A DNA stretch of 54,377 bases from a virus, in IMG/VR virus record IMGVR_UViG_3300044712_000791, positions 1-54,377 of that record; one strand, written 5' to 3'. Shown one piece after another: positions 25,101 through 31,795 of the stretch. The notes below the pieces were generated by a model. The model ran no database searches. It had not been told where the DNA came from and worked only from the letters and a program-made list of their open reading frames with translations. Positions within the stretch are counted from its first letter, which is position 1; each line of letters begins with the position of its first letter. Both the position numbers and the translations under genes were made by a program.

Positions 25101-25847
25101 GTGTCAGCCGGTGCCACCTACAGCGTGGGCCGCACGAACCTTTCGGACCTGTGGCTGGTGTCGGCCGGCAACATCCGCGTCGACCCAAGCAAGTACACGG
25201 TCGACCTGGCCGCCGGCACCGTCACCATGGCCGCGCCGCTCGACCTGACCGGCGTCGCGCAGCCGCTGACCGCGAAGCACCGCGTCGAGGACATGGTGCT
25301 GCTGTCCGACGTGCGGATCGACGGAACGCTCGAAACGGCCGGCGCCGTGACCCGGTCCTATGCCACCAGCGGCACCTACGTGTCGAGCGCGCTGCTGTTC
25401 GGCGACATGGCCGCACGCGTGGCCAACGTCTTCGACCAGGCCACGTGGCTGGGCACCTGGGCCGACTCGCTGACCGGCGACGGCGCAACCGCCCAGTACA
25501 ACGACGTGCTGTACCCGATCGAGGTTCTGAACAGCGGCGCAATCACCGAGCGCTGGCGCATCGCCTTCACGTCGACGACCTCGTTCCAGGTCATCGGCGA
25601 GAACAGCGGCGTGATCGCCACCGGCAACACGTCGACCGACTGCGGCCCGGTCAACCCGCTGACCCTCGAACCCTACTTCGTGATCCGCGCGGGCGGCTGG
25701 GGCTCCGGCTGGTCGGTCGGCAACCAGCTGCGCTTCAACACCCGCAGCGCCGCCTCGCCCATCTGGATGGCCCGCACGATCCTGCCGGGCGCCGCGCTGA
25801 CCGGCGACTCGATCGACGTGCAGCTGCGCGGCGACGTCGACGCATAA
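22149..25847 (+). CDS. Very large repetitive tail protein, 1232 aa
   Basis: Beta-rich throughout. The first 240 residues look like a separate head domain. From about residue 330 a module recurs whose core is Gly-x-Ile-Asp/Asn-Tyr-x-Thr/Ala-Gly followed by a Val/Ile strand; examples lie near residues 337 (AIDYDAGSI), 433 (TIDYATGGV), 658 (SINYTTGSI) and 797 (TMNYLSGEA). Such repeats suggest a long chain of Ig-like or baseplate-type domains. It probably takes the place of a tail-tip or central fibre protein; no lambda gpJ homologue is visible elsewhere. Confidence 0.75.
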   Translation: MAITSADIKLIESERMTDTSDGGGRRTATVIPDGADIFPKVSRLDAVYGRVNLRKVYGTVDTANVDTYAGAHAIVTDPPDNSRISVCLFSTGSDFDVRSGAQDRVESYVVAGPESRMWLYGQQPVGAKAMLVFQQPEEPLPEVGDVYALTQENTAGTILQTQYVRIDSITHEVRNFEDDKGIYDFRVITLGLTSPLTYAFRGQETPVRNSASNTRLGKVRTTSVADAARYFGVQPLSEPIASGALSLRVPSVYTYIVPTTQRETALSLAEIAGARGYIEAGATFSDVVSGFTGDNYFFPSGVMPNTIVMSNSRAGWPATDDGSGALVFAAYPAGGGAIDYDAGSITSLLTPGADGGVSVAARHAVPAAQPSHTKQIAVTLATRGSLYTATLSPPPAPGTAVVDYRALGKWYRLRDEDGSGTLRGTDPAYGTGTIDYATGGVVVTLGALPDVGSSVLFAWGSATHYTQRVGATVDADTRCRQTIQLADSPVQSNSVVLTLQYGSAPVTVSLNSSNTGANANLQASVDIKSGLVSILYIGNLPDPGSTIGVAYSARNAAVGSPEPVDQTGTAAISFAVSSIDSGKEIAPGTLRMNLPMVGSLQASGGAYVVRAIYEGTVQLVDDGLGALRIADGQFLTVSGASTQTGNPTATLTAGTSIGSINYTTGSISISGSIPLQGKVWQTPLGIRPGAWVDATGTATRYGKLFGLDWMPTDKPATYSFEPADATTTSSSVTESFTWAQAPLRVNIAKSTGDAVVPGSVVFRIGANLGTNVNQYIDRGGVIVRNVDTDTGAATSCGTMNYLSGEATVTDWYAVALGGSVLVQSCLTSRGEFVADEAFFRTAGSPVRTGSLFVQATTEDGLVASGSANVDGDVTGTLIEGTIEQDMGVVSLRFGEWKPVAGNETEPWYDPALIDPSDSTRVWKPTRVFPSTIRYSCIVTSNVALDTAILGLDPVRLPLDGRVPIFRPGDVAVIHNTQSIVLTNPVSAGATYSVGRTNLSDLWLVSAGNIRVDPSKYTVDLAAGTVTMAAPLDLTGVAQPLTAKHRVEDMVLLSDVRIDGTLETAGAVTRSYATSGTYVSSALLFGDMAARVANVFDQATWLGTWADSLTGDGATAQYNDVLYPIEVLNSGAITERWRIAFTSTTSFQVIGENSGVIATGNTSTDCGPVNPLTLEPYFVIRAGGWGSGWSVGNQLRFNTRSAASPIWMARTILPGAALTGDSIDVQLRGDVDA

Positions 25848-25859
25848 GGACCCTTGACC

Positions 25860-26273
25860 ATGGCCACCATCCGCCTTCATCCCGACGACCTGGCGACGAT
25901 CGCCGCGACGATCATCAACGGCATCGACGCCGGCCCGTCCGCCGGCACGCTGGACGTCTACAGCGGCACCATGCCGGCCAGTCCGGCCGTCGCCATCACC
26001 GACCAGGTGCTGCTGGGCACGCTGACGCTGTCCGACCCGTGCGCGAGCTACGCGTCCAAGGTCATCACCTTTGGCACCATCACCCAGGACGCGGCGGCGA
26101 ACGCCAGCGGCACGGCCACCTTCGCCATCCTGCGCACCAGCGCGGGCGCCGCGCGACTGATCCTCGACTGCGGCAACACCGCGAGCACCGCCGCGGTGAA
26201 GTTCAACACCGTGTCGATCGTCGAGGGCGGCCCGATCCAGGTCACGTCGCTGACCATCACGCTGGGCGGCTGA
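25860..26273 (+). CDS. Tail-tip protein, 137 aa
   Basis: I chose ATG 25860, which has AAGGA at 25846-25850. The product starts with a short helix (HPDDLATIAATIINGI) and continues as strands (GTLDVYSGTMPASPAV, then TASTAAVKFNTVSIV, then LTITLGG). It lies between the 1232-aa protein and a discoidin-like protein. A structural role is inferred; nothing suggests an enzyme. Confidence 0.6.
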   Translation: MATIRLHPDDLATIAATIINGIDAGPSAGTLDVYSGTMPASPAVAITDQVLLGTLTLSDPCASYASKVITFGTITQDAAANASGTATFAILRTSAGAARLILDCGNTASTAAVKFNTVSIVEGGPIQVTSLTITLGG

Positions 26274-26274
26274 C

Positions 26275-26940
26275 GTGGCAGGCGCGACCTACCGCTACTG
26301 GCGGATCTACGTCACCGAGGTCGACGGCAGCACCGACTTCGCCTCGGTCGGCGAGGTCGAGTTCTTCGGCGCCGTTGGCGGCCCGGACCTGACCACCGGA
26401 CTCGGCGGATCCGTCACGCAGTCAGGGAACAGCGCCGTCGGTGCGGCTTCCTTGGCGGTCGACAACAACATCGGCTCTGAGGCGGGTTCATCCTTTCCGC
26501 TGCCTTACTGGTGGCGGATCGACTTCGGCACGCCGACATACATCGACTACATCACCATCCGCGCGCAGCGGATCGTGCCCAACCGATCGCCCAAGACCTT
26601 CGTCGTTCAAGGCAGCGCCGACGGCACCAGCTGGACGGACGTGACCGCCTTCGGCCCGAGCACCGGCTGGGTCGAGTTCGAGCAGCGCATCTTCATCCTC
26701 GATGTCGCGTCGTTCGCGGTGTCTGGCACCGTGCTGGACAACACCGGCGCGCCGGCTGCGCGGACCGTGCGCGTCTACCGCCGCGACACCGGCGCGCTGC
26801 TGGGCTCGACGACGAGCAACGCCACGACCGGCGCGTACAGCGTGGCGTCGACCTACTCCGGCGAAGTGCAAGTCGTCTGCCTCGATGACAGCGGCGGCAC
26901 GGTCTACAACGACCTGATCCTTCGGGCCACCCCCGCCTGA
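26275..26940 (+). CDS. Discoidin-like plus CarboxypepD-regulatory-like tail protein
   Basis: 221 aa from GTG 26275. Residues about 5-145 resemble an F5/8 type C (discoidin) sugar-binding domain: YRYWRIYVTEVDGS, WWRIDFGTPTYIDYITIRA, KTFVVQGSADGTSWTDV. Residues about 150-221 are a small beta domain (GTVLDNTGAPAARTVRVYRR and DTGALLGSTTSNATTGAYSV) that recurs in the next gene. The pair suggests a receptor-binding tip that recognises a carbohydrate. The ligand is unknown. Confidence 0.72.
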   Translation: MAGATYRYWRIYVTEVDGSTDFASVGEVEFFGAVGGPDLTTGLGGSVTQSGNSAVGAASLAVDNNIGSEAGSSFPLPYWWRIDFGTPTYIDYITIRAQRIVPNRSPKTFVVQGSADGTSWTDVTAFGPSTGWVEFEQRIFILDVASFAVSGTVLDNTGAPAARTVRVYRRDTGALLGSTTSNATTGAYSVASTYSGEVQVVCLDDSGGTVYNDLILRATPA

Positions 26941-26942
26941 CG

Positions 26943-27464
26943 ATGGCCGACTTCTCGTTCGTCGGCCGGAGCGCCTACACCGCGCCCGCCAGCACCGCCC
27001 TCAACTTCAGCTTCAGCACCGCGCCGCTCGCCGTCACCGGCGTCGGTGCCGTCACGCTCGAGTTCATCCCGGCGGGCGCCGGCACCGTCACGCCACCGAC
27101 CTACACCGGCACCGGCGCCGTCGACCTGGCGTTCACGCCGGCCGCCGATGCGCGCCACGGCATCACAGGGGAGGGCGCCGCGACGCTGTCGTTCACGCCG
27201 GCCGGCGCCGGCATGCACCCGCGGTACGAGCTGCGCGGCCAGGTGCTGGACGGCGGCACGCTGGTCGATCGCCGCGTGCGCGCCTACCGCCGATCGACCG
27301 GTGCGCTCGCGCATGAGGTCGACACGGTCGCCGGCCAGTTCACGATCGCAGCAGGTTTCGCGCTCGACGAGTTCTACCTGGTGCCCATCGACCTGTCGTC
27401 GACGGCTGAGGACTGGGCCCCGCCGGTCGCCAACCGCGTGCTGTCGGTGCTGAAGGTCGACTGA
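26943..27464 (+). CDS. Repeat-containing tail-tip protein
   Basis: 173 aa. The N-terminal half holds three tandem units with a GAVTLEFIPAGAG-like core (GVGAVTLEF, GTGAVDLAF, GEGAATLSF, each followed by x-P-A). The C-terminal half repeats the small beta domain of the upstream gene (RGQVLDGGTLVDRRVRAYRR and STGALAHEV). The stop overlaps the next start by 1 nt. It is probably another receptor-binding or assembly tip part. Confidence 0.65.
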   Translation: MADFSFVGRSAYTAPASTALNFSFSTAPLAVTGVGAVTLEFIPAGAGTVTPPTYTGTGAVDLAFTPAADARHGITGEGAATLSFTPAGAGMHPRYELRGQVLDGGTLVDRRVRAYRRSTGALAHEVDTVAGQFTIAAGFALDEFYLVPIDLSSTAEDWAPPVANRVLSVLKVD

Positions 27465-29128
27465 TGCCCGCACAGTCCGGAACCGCCATCACGCTGGGCT
27501 ACGGCCCGCAGGGCTCGCGCCAGCTGGGTGGCTCGATCGTCCTCGAGTACCAGGTCGTCGCCACCCCGCGCGTGCGCGTCACCAGCGCCGTGCGCAGCCC
27601 GTGGGCGGCCTCGAAGCCCGGCCAGCAGGCCCTGAGCCTGAAGACCCCGCCGACGGCCCGCCTCGAGAGCGCGCGCCGCACGCCCTGGGGCATCGGCTCG
27701 CCGGTGTCGAGCAACCACCAGGCGCCGTGGACCATCGGCCGCCCGGTCGATCGGGCTCGCCGCGCGCCGTGGCGCTACTTCGGCCGCGCGCTGCAGCCCG
27801 AGCAGCACGTGCCCTGGGGCAAGTCGCGCGCATCGGACCGCGAGCGCTACGCGCCATGGGGCGCGTTCCCGCACGCGCCGCTGGTCGAACAGAACACGCG
27901 CTGGCCGGCCAGCCGTGCGGCCGACCGCGAGCGCTACGCGCCATGGGGCCGCTTCGTCACGCTGCGCGGCACCGACGTGCACTCGGTGATCCCCGCGAGC
28001 CGTGGCGCCGGAATCGTCCAGTGGGTCCCGTGGCTGCGCTACAGCCGGCCGCTGTCGCCTGGCTGGGGCGTCGTGTCGCCACCCGGCCCAACCCCCAACC
28101 CGGACGGCACCTACGTCGTCCCCTCGCTGCAGGTCTACATCGTGTTGAACACCCTGACCCTCGTGCGCGTGGACACCGGCCAGGCGCTGCCGGCGCTGGA
28201 CGTGTCGCTGTCGCTCGACACCGACTCATGGACGTGGACCTTCCGCGCCACCATGCCCGCCAGCACGCTGGCCAGCGTGCAGCCGACGGCCGGCGTGCCC
28301 GTAGTCCTGCAGGCCACCATCAACGGCGTGCCCTACCGCGCCATGGTCGAGGGCATCCGGCGCGATCGCACCTTCGGCCGCGATCGCATCGCCGTGACCG
28401 GGCGCGGCCTGGCCGCCGAGCTGGGCGACCCGTACTCGCCGACCCTGACCTTCGCCAACACGTCGGCCCGCACCGCGCAGCAGCTGCTGGGCGACGTGCT
28501 GACCGAGAACAGCGTGCCGATGGACTGGACGGTCGACTGGCAGCTGACCGACTGGCTGGTACCGGCCGGCGCGTGGAGCGTGCAGGGCAGTCGGATGGAC
28601 GCCATCACCGCGATCGCGGCGGCGGCCGGCGGCTTCGTGCTGCCTGACCCCGTCGCCAAGGTCCTGCGCATCAAGCACCGCTACCCCGTGGCGCCCTGGG
28701 ACTGGCTCACCACCGCGCCGGCCTTCGAGCTGCCGGCGGCCGTCGTGCAGTCCGAGGGCACCGAGTGGGTGACGCGGCCGACCTACAACCGCGTCTTCGT
28801 GTCCGGCCAGCGCGACGGCGTGCTCGCCCAGGTGACGCGCGACGGCACGGCCGGCGACCTGATCGCGCCGATGGTGACGGATCCGCTCATCACGCACGTC
28901 GACGCCGGCCGCCAGCGCGGTCTGGCAATCCTGGCCAACGTCGGCCGCCAAGCCATCCAGACGCTGCGCCTGCCGGTGCTGGACGAGACCGGCGTGATCG
29001 AGCCCGGCACGCTGATCCGCTACGTCGACGGCACGACGACCCGCCGCGGCATCGTGCGCGCCACCCAGGTGGACGCGCGCTGGTCCGAGGCCTGGCAATC
29101 CCTGAGCGTGGAGACCCACGATGCGTAA
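27464..29128 (+). CDS. Tail hub-like protein with a Pro-Trp repeat region
   Basis: 554 aa. Residues about 45-190 carry a Pro-Trp motif every 14-15 residues (46, 74, 88, 102, 117, 131, 160, 189, with Arg-Trp at 146). After a Pro-rich linker (about 200-215), residues 220-554 look like a tail hub or late-control domain: RVDTGQALPALDVSLSL, GVPYRAMVEGIRRDRT, DAITAIAAAAGGFVLPDP, and a C-terminal LIRYVDGTTTRRGIVRA. It probably closes the tail tip. The repeat region has no counterpart that I recognise. Confidence 0.7.
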   Translation: MPAQSGTAITLGYGPQGSRQLGGSIVLEYQVVATPRVRVTSAVRSPWAASKPGQQALSLKTPPTARLESARRTPWGIGSPVSSNHQAPWTIGRPVDRARRAPWRYFGRALQPEQHVPWGKSRASDRERYAPWGAFPHAPLVEQNTRWPASRAADRERYAPWGRFVTLRGTDVHSVIPASRGAGIVQWVPWLRYSRPLSPGWGVVSPPGPTPNPDGTYVVPSLQVYIVLNTLTLVRVDTGQALPALDVSLSLDTDSWTWTFRATMPASTLASVQPTAGVPVVLQATINGVPYRAMVEGIRRDRTFGRDRIAVTGRGLAAELGDPYSPTLTFANTSARTAQQLLGDVLTENSVPMDWTVDWQLTDWLVPAGAWSVQGSRMDAITAIAAAAGGFVLPDPVAKVLRIKHRYPVAPWDWLTTAPAFELPAAVVQSEGTEWVTRPTYNRVFVSGQRDGVLAQVTRDGTAGDLIAPMVTDPLITHVDAGRQRGLAILANVGRQAIQTLRLPVLDETGVIEPGTLIRYVDGTTTRRGIVRATQVDARWSEAWQSLSVETHDA

Positions 29129-29342
29129 CCCCTTCGTCGAGCTGCGCGAGCTGCTGGCCGCGCCGCCCCTGCAGGTCGGCACCGTCACCGCCTACGCCGA
29201 CGGCACCGCCACCGTGAGCCTGCCCGGCGGCGGCACGCTGCAGGCGCGCGGCGAGGCCAACGTCGGCGACGCGGTCTACGTGCGCGGCGACCTCATCGAG
29301 GGCATCGCGCCGGCCCGGACCATCGTGACGGCCACCGTCTGA
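29121..29342 (+). CDS. Small OB-fold-like tail or baseplate protein
   Basis: 73 aa, overlapping the hub gene by 8 nt. The sequence VGTVTAYADGTATVSLPGGG, then RGEANVGDAVYVRGDLIEG, follows the pattern of small phage baseplate OB-fold domains that sit at the tip. The next gene starts on its last base (TGATG). Its role is inferred from fold-like pattern and place. Confidence 0.6.
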   Translation: MRNPFVELRELLAAPPLQVGTVTAYADGTATVSLPGGGTLQARGEANVGDAVYVRGDLIEGIAPARTIVTATV

Positions 29343-29626
29343 TGATCGACGGCCACCGCGCCCCGCCGCCGGTCGACAAGCCGGCGTGCCCGCACTGCGC
29401 CGCCGGCCAGGTCAACCCCTGGCACGGCCTCTACGACATGACCTGCCTGGGATGCGTGGCGCGCCACCTGGCGCACTCACCGGACGCCTGGGCGGCCGTG
29501 CGCGAGCGCAAGCCCGCAGCCCTGACCGCGCGCATCCAGGCGGTCTGGGGCACCCGCTACGAGGACGGCCGTCAGGCGGTCTGGAACTGGATGCGGACGA
29601 TCCGCTCGAACAAGCCGACGGCATGA
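29342..29626 (+). CDS. Small zinc-binding protein
   Basis: 94 aa. Two Cys pairs, CPHC (about residue 16) and CLGC (about 35), with a DMTCLGCVARHLAHS segment suggest a zinc knuckle. The C-terminal half is helical and basic. It lies between tail and lysis genes. A phage gene of this look may act in regulation or in virion assembly; the function is unknown. Confidence 0.6.
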   Translation: MIDGHRAPPPVDKPACPHCAAGQVNPWHGLYDMTCLGCVARHLAHSPDAWAAVRERKPAALTARIQAVWGTRYEDGRQAVWNWMRTIRSNKPTA

Positions 29627-29664
29627 CGCCGGCACGACCTCGCAACCACCAGAGAAAGGCACCC

Positions 29665-29904
29665 ATGCTCGAGACCATCACCACCAAGGCCAGCGAGCCG
29701 TCCACGTGGACGGGCCTGGCCAAGATCGCGGTCGCGGTCGGCCTGCTGTACGCCGGCAACGGCTGCGCGGCGCCGACCGACATCGCGTCGCTGACGCTGG
29801 GCGACCTGGCCAGCAAGTTCGGCCTGACCGACGGCCTGGCTGCGCTGGGCCTGCTGATCGGCGCCTATGACGTGGCCCGCAAGGAAGGAGCCCCCCGTGT
29901 CTGA
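29665..29904 (+). CDS. Holin-like small membrane protein
   Basis: 79 aa. I chose ATG 29665, preceded by AGAAAGG; an in-frame ATG at 29623 would add 14 basic residues. There are two hydrophobic segments: KIAVAVGLLYAGNG (about residues 20-35) and GLAALGLLIGAYDVA (about 56-70), with a charged C-terminus (RKEGAPRV). The small two-helix layout before the cell-wall enzyme suggests a holin or antiholin. It overlaps the next gene by 8 nt. Confidence 0.55.
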   Translation: MLETITTKASEPSTWTGLAKIAVAVGLLYAGNGCAAPTDIASLTLGDLASKFGLTDGLAALGLLIGAYDVARKEGAPRV

Positions 29905-30841
29905 CCTCTTCCGACTGGTCCGCAAGGACCTGGCCCGCTGGGCCATCATGGCCGTCATCGCCCTGGGCGTGCTGCTGGCCGGCGCGCCGCTGGCCCTGGC
30001 CCTGAACGAGCCGTCGCTCGGATGGTTCGCCATGGTGACAGCCGGCTCGATCTTCGCGGCCGGCGCCGTGCCGGTGCTGCGCCGGCTGCTGTTCCCCTAC
30101 ATCGACCTGCGCATCGCCTACCTCGAGGCGATGAAGACCGACCCGGGCCGCGTCTTCGTCGGCGTGTGCATCGTCATCGCGGCGCTGGTCCTGTCGCTGG
30201 CCGGCGGCCGGGCGCAGGCGTCGACGATCCCGCGCCAGGCGCTCGAGCACCTGCCGACCCTGGGCCGCGAGCTGGCCACGCACTGGCCGGACGCGCCGGA
30301 ATGGTCGGTGCTCGCTGGCCAGGTCGAGAAAGAGAGCTGCATCACGCTGACGCACAGCCGGTGCTGGAACCCGCGCGCGGAGCTTCGGACGTCGCGCGAG
30401 CAAGGCGTCGGTCTGGGCCAGATCACGCGCACCGCCCGCTTCGACGCGCTGGCCGAGCTGCGCGCCCAGTTCCCCCGCGAGCTGGCCGGCTGGTCCTGGG
30501 ACAGCCCGAACCTGTACGACCCAGCCTTCCAGCTGCGCGCCGTGGTCCTGATGGATCGGCGCAACCACCGCGCGCTGGCCGACGTGCCAGAGCCCGACCG
30601 GATGGACATGGCCCTGGCGGCTTACAACGGCGGCATGGGCGGCCTGATCGGCGAGCGCAAACTGTGCGAGTCGACGCGCGGCTGCGACCCGCGACGATGG
30701 GCCGGGCACGTCGAAAAGACGTCGATGAAGTCCCGCGTGAAGAAGCCGGGCTACGGGCAAAGCTTCTTCGACATCAACCGCGGCTACCCGCCCGGCGTGC
30801 GTGCGCGCGCCGAGAAGTACCGCCCGCTGATGGGAGCCTGA
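29897..30841 (+). CDS. Membrane-anchored lytic transglycosylase (endolysin) with three N-terminal helices
   Basis: 314 aa from GTG 29897 after a strong AAGGAAGGAG. Three hydrophobic helices lie at about 16-36, 42-62 and 86-104, then a soluble domain. The soluble part has the SLT transglycosylase signature: a Glu in QVEKESC (144 or 146), GVGLGQITRTARFDAL (about 170-185), and LAAYNGGMGG (about 245). It should cut peptidoglycan from the periplasmic side. The membrane part may tether it or act as a fused holin. Confidence 0.75.
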   Translation: MSDLFRLVRKDLARWAIMAVIALGVLLAGAPLALALNEPSLGWFAMVTAGSIFAAGAVPVLRRLLFPYIDLRIAYLEAMKTDPGRVFVGVCIVIAALVLSLAGGRAQASTIPRQALEHLPTLGRELATHWPDAPEWSVLAGQVEKESCITLTHSRCWNPRAELRTSREQGVGLGQITRTARFDALAELRAQFPRELAGWSWDSPNLYDPAFQLRAVVLMDRRNHRALADVPEPDRMDMALAAYNGGMGGLIGERKLCESTRGCDPRRWAGHVEKTSMKSRVKKPGYGQSFFDINRGYPPGVRARAEKYRPLMGA

Positions 30842-30842
30842 C

Positions 30843-31172
30843 ATGGGCCTGTTGTCACACATCCTGCGCAGCGCGCAGGGCGACCGACTGACGTGGTGGT
30901 GCCCAGGCTGTGACGGTCCGCACCAGATTGCCCATGGCGCCGGCAATGGGCCGCGCTGGGGCTGGAACGGCAACGCGCAGAAGCCAACGTTCACGCCGTC
31001 GGTGCTGGTCCGCTACGACGGCCCGGATGCCGACACCGAGGACGGCCAGCCGTCGGTCTGCCATTCCTTCGTCGTCGACGGCCAGATGCAGTTCCTGACC
31101 GACTGCACGCACAAGCTGGCCGGCCAGACTGTGCCGATCCCCGCATGGCCCGTGCCGGAGTGGAACGACTGA
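30843..31172 (+). CDS. DUF6527-like phage protein
   Basis: 109 aa. Pattern WWCPGCDGPHQIAHG, WGWNGNAQKPTFTPSVLVRY, VCHSFVVDGQMQFLTDCTHK and LAGQTVPIPAWP match a family of unknown function often encoded beside endolysin genes. Two Cys-x-x-Cys residues and two later Cys/His pairs could bind zinc. The start of the i-spanin gene overlaps the stop (TGATG). Function is unknown. Confidence 0.7.
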   Translation: MGLLSHILRSAQGDRLTWWCPGCDGPHQIAHGAGNGPRWGWNGNAQKPTFTPSVLVRYDGPDADTEDGQPSVCHSFVVDGQMQFLTDCTHKLAGQTVPIPAWPVPEWND

Positions 31173-31696
31173 TGAACGCGCTGCTGGCCGCCATTCCCAA
31201 GCCGGTGCTGGCCCTGCTGGCGGTCGTGCTGGCGGCGCTGCTGGCCGCCCAGACCTTCGTCGCGCAGCGCACCGCCGGCAAGCTGGCCGACGCCCGCGCA
31301 GCGCACGCGGCCGACCGTGCAACCTGGGTCGAGGCCTCCGCATCGTCGGCCGCGCGCGAGCGCGCCCGCGAACAGGCCTGGGCCTCAGCCAACCAGGACA
31401 TCACCGATGCGTACCTTCACCTTGCGTCGCAGCTGGCCGCTGATCGTGCTGCCGCTGATGCTGCAGGCCTGCGGCTTCACCAGGCCGCCCGGTCCGCCGC
31501 CCGCGCCTGTCGAGGCGGCGCGGATCCCGCCGCTGCCGGCGACGGCACGACAGCCGGAGACGCCGGCTTTCTGCTTGCCCAGCTGTTCGAGGCAGCTGAC
31601 CAGCGAGCGGGAGAGCTGGCTGCGTTCGCTGACCGTGCCCACGCCGCCGGCAGCGAGTGCCAGCGGCGGTACGACGCACTGACCACGACGCGCTGA
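31172..31696 (+). CDS. i-spanin (Rz-like, DUF2514-type)
   Basis: 174 aa. Residues 7-26 form the single N-terminal membrane segment (IPKPVLALLAVVLAALLAAQ). The rest is periplasmic and helical, rich in Ala and Arg, ending QRRYDALT. This is the standard inner-membrane spanin. The o-spanin gene is embedded in another frame at 31407-31682. The pair joins inner and outer membranes in the last lysis step and fits a Gram-negative host. Confidence 0.78.
   Translation: MNALLAAIPKPVLALLAVVLAALLAAQTFVAQRTAGKLADARAAHAADRATWVEASASSAARERAREQAWASANQDITDAYLHLASQLAADRAAADAAGLRLHQAARSAARACRGGADPAAAGDGTTAGDAGFLLAQLFEAADQRAGELAAFADRAHAAGSECQRRYDALTTTR
31407..31682 (+). CDS. o-spanin (Rz1-like lipoprotein) fully embedded in the i-spanin gene
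   Basis: 91 aa, in a different frame of the i-spanin gene and ending 14 nt before its stop. The signal sequence LPLIVLPLMLQAC-type core (PLIVLPLMLQAC, residues 11-22) carries a lipobox LQAC with Cys22 as the lipidation site. It continues with a Pro-rich stretch (RPPGPPPAPV), typical of Rz1 proteins. It is anchored in the outer membrane and faces the i-spanin. Confidence 0.8.
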   Translation: MRTFTLRRSWPLIVLPLMLQACGFTRPPGPPPAPVEAARIPPLPATARQPETPAFCLPSCSRQLTSERESWLRSLTVPTPPAASASGGTTH

Positions 31697-31734
31697 AGCG
31701 CCGGACGCCTCAGCACCGCGCACCCATCACTTCA

Positions 31735-31771
31735 CCCACGGGGGGTTCATCCTCCCGTGGGCGCCCACGGG
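31735..31771 (+). other. Alternative hairpins from three CCCACGGG/CCCGTGGG units
   Basis: CCCACGGG (31735-31742), CCCGTGGG (31754-31761) and CCCACGGG (31764-31771) can pair in two exclusive ways: unit 1 with 2, or units 2 and 3, which form an 18-bp perfect palindrome. No T-run follows. The block lies in the short gap between the spanin and methyltransferase genes and could act as an attenuator, processing site or protein site. The rest of the gap (31697-31795) shows nothing else clear. Confidence 0.5.
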
Positions 31772-31795
31772 CCCCCCGACAACCGAGCCGGGCCC

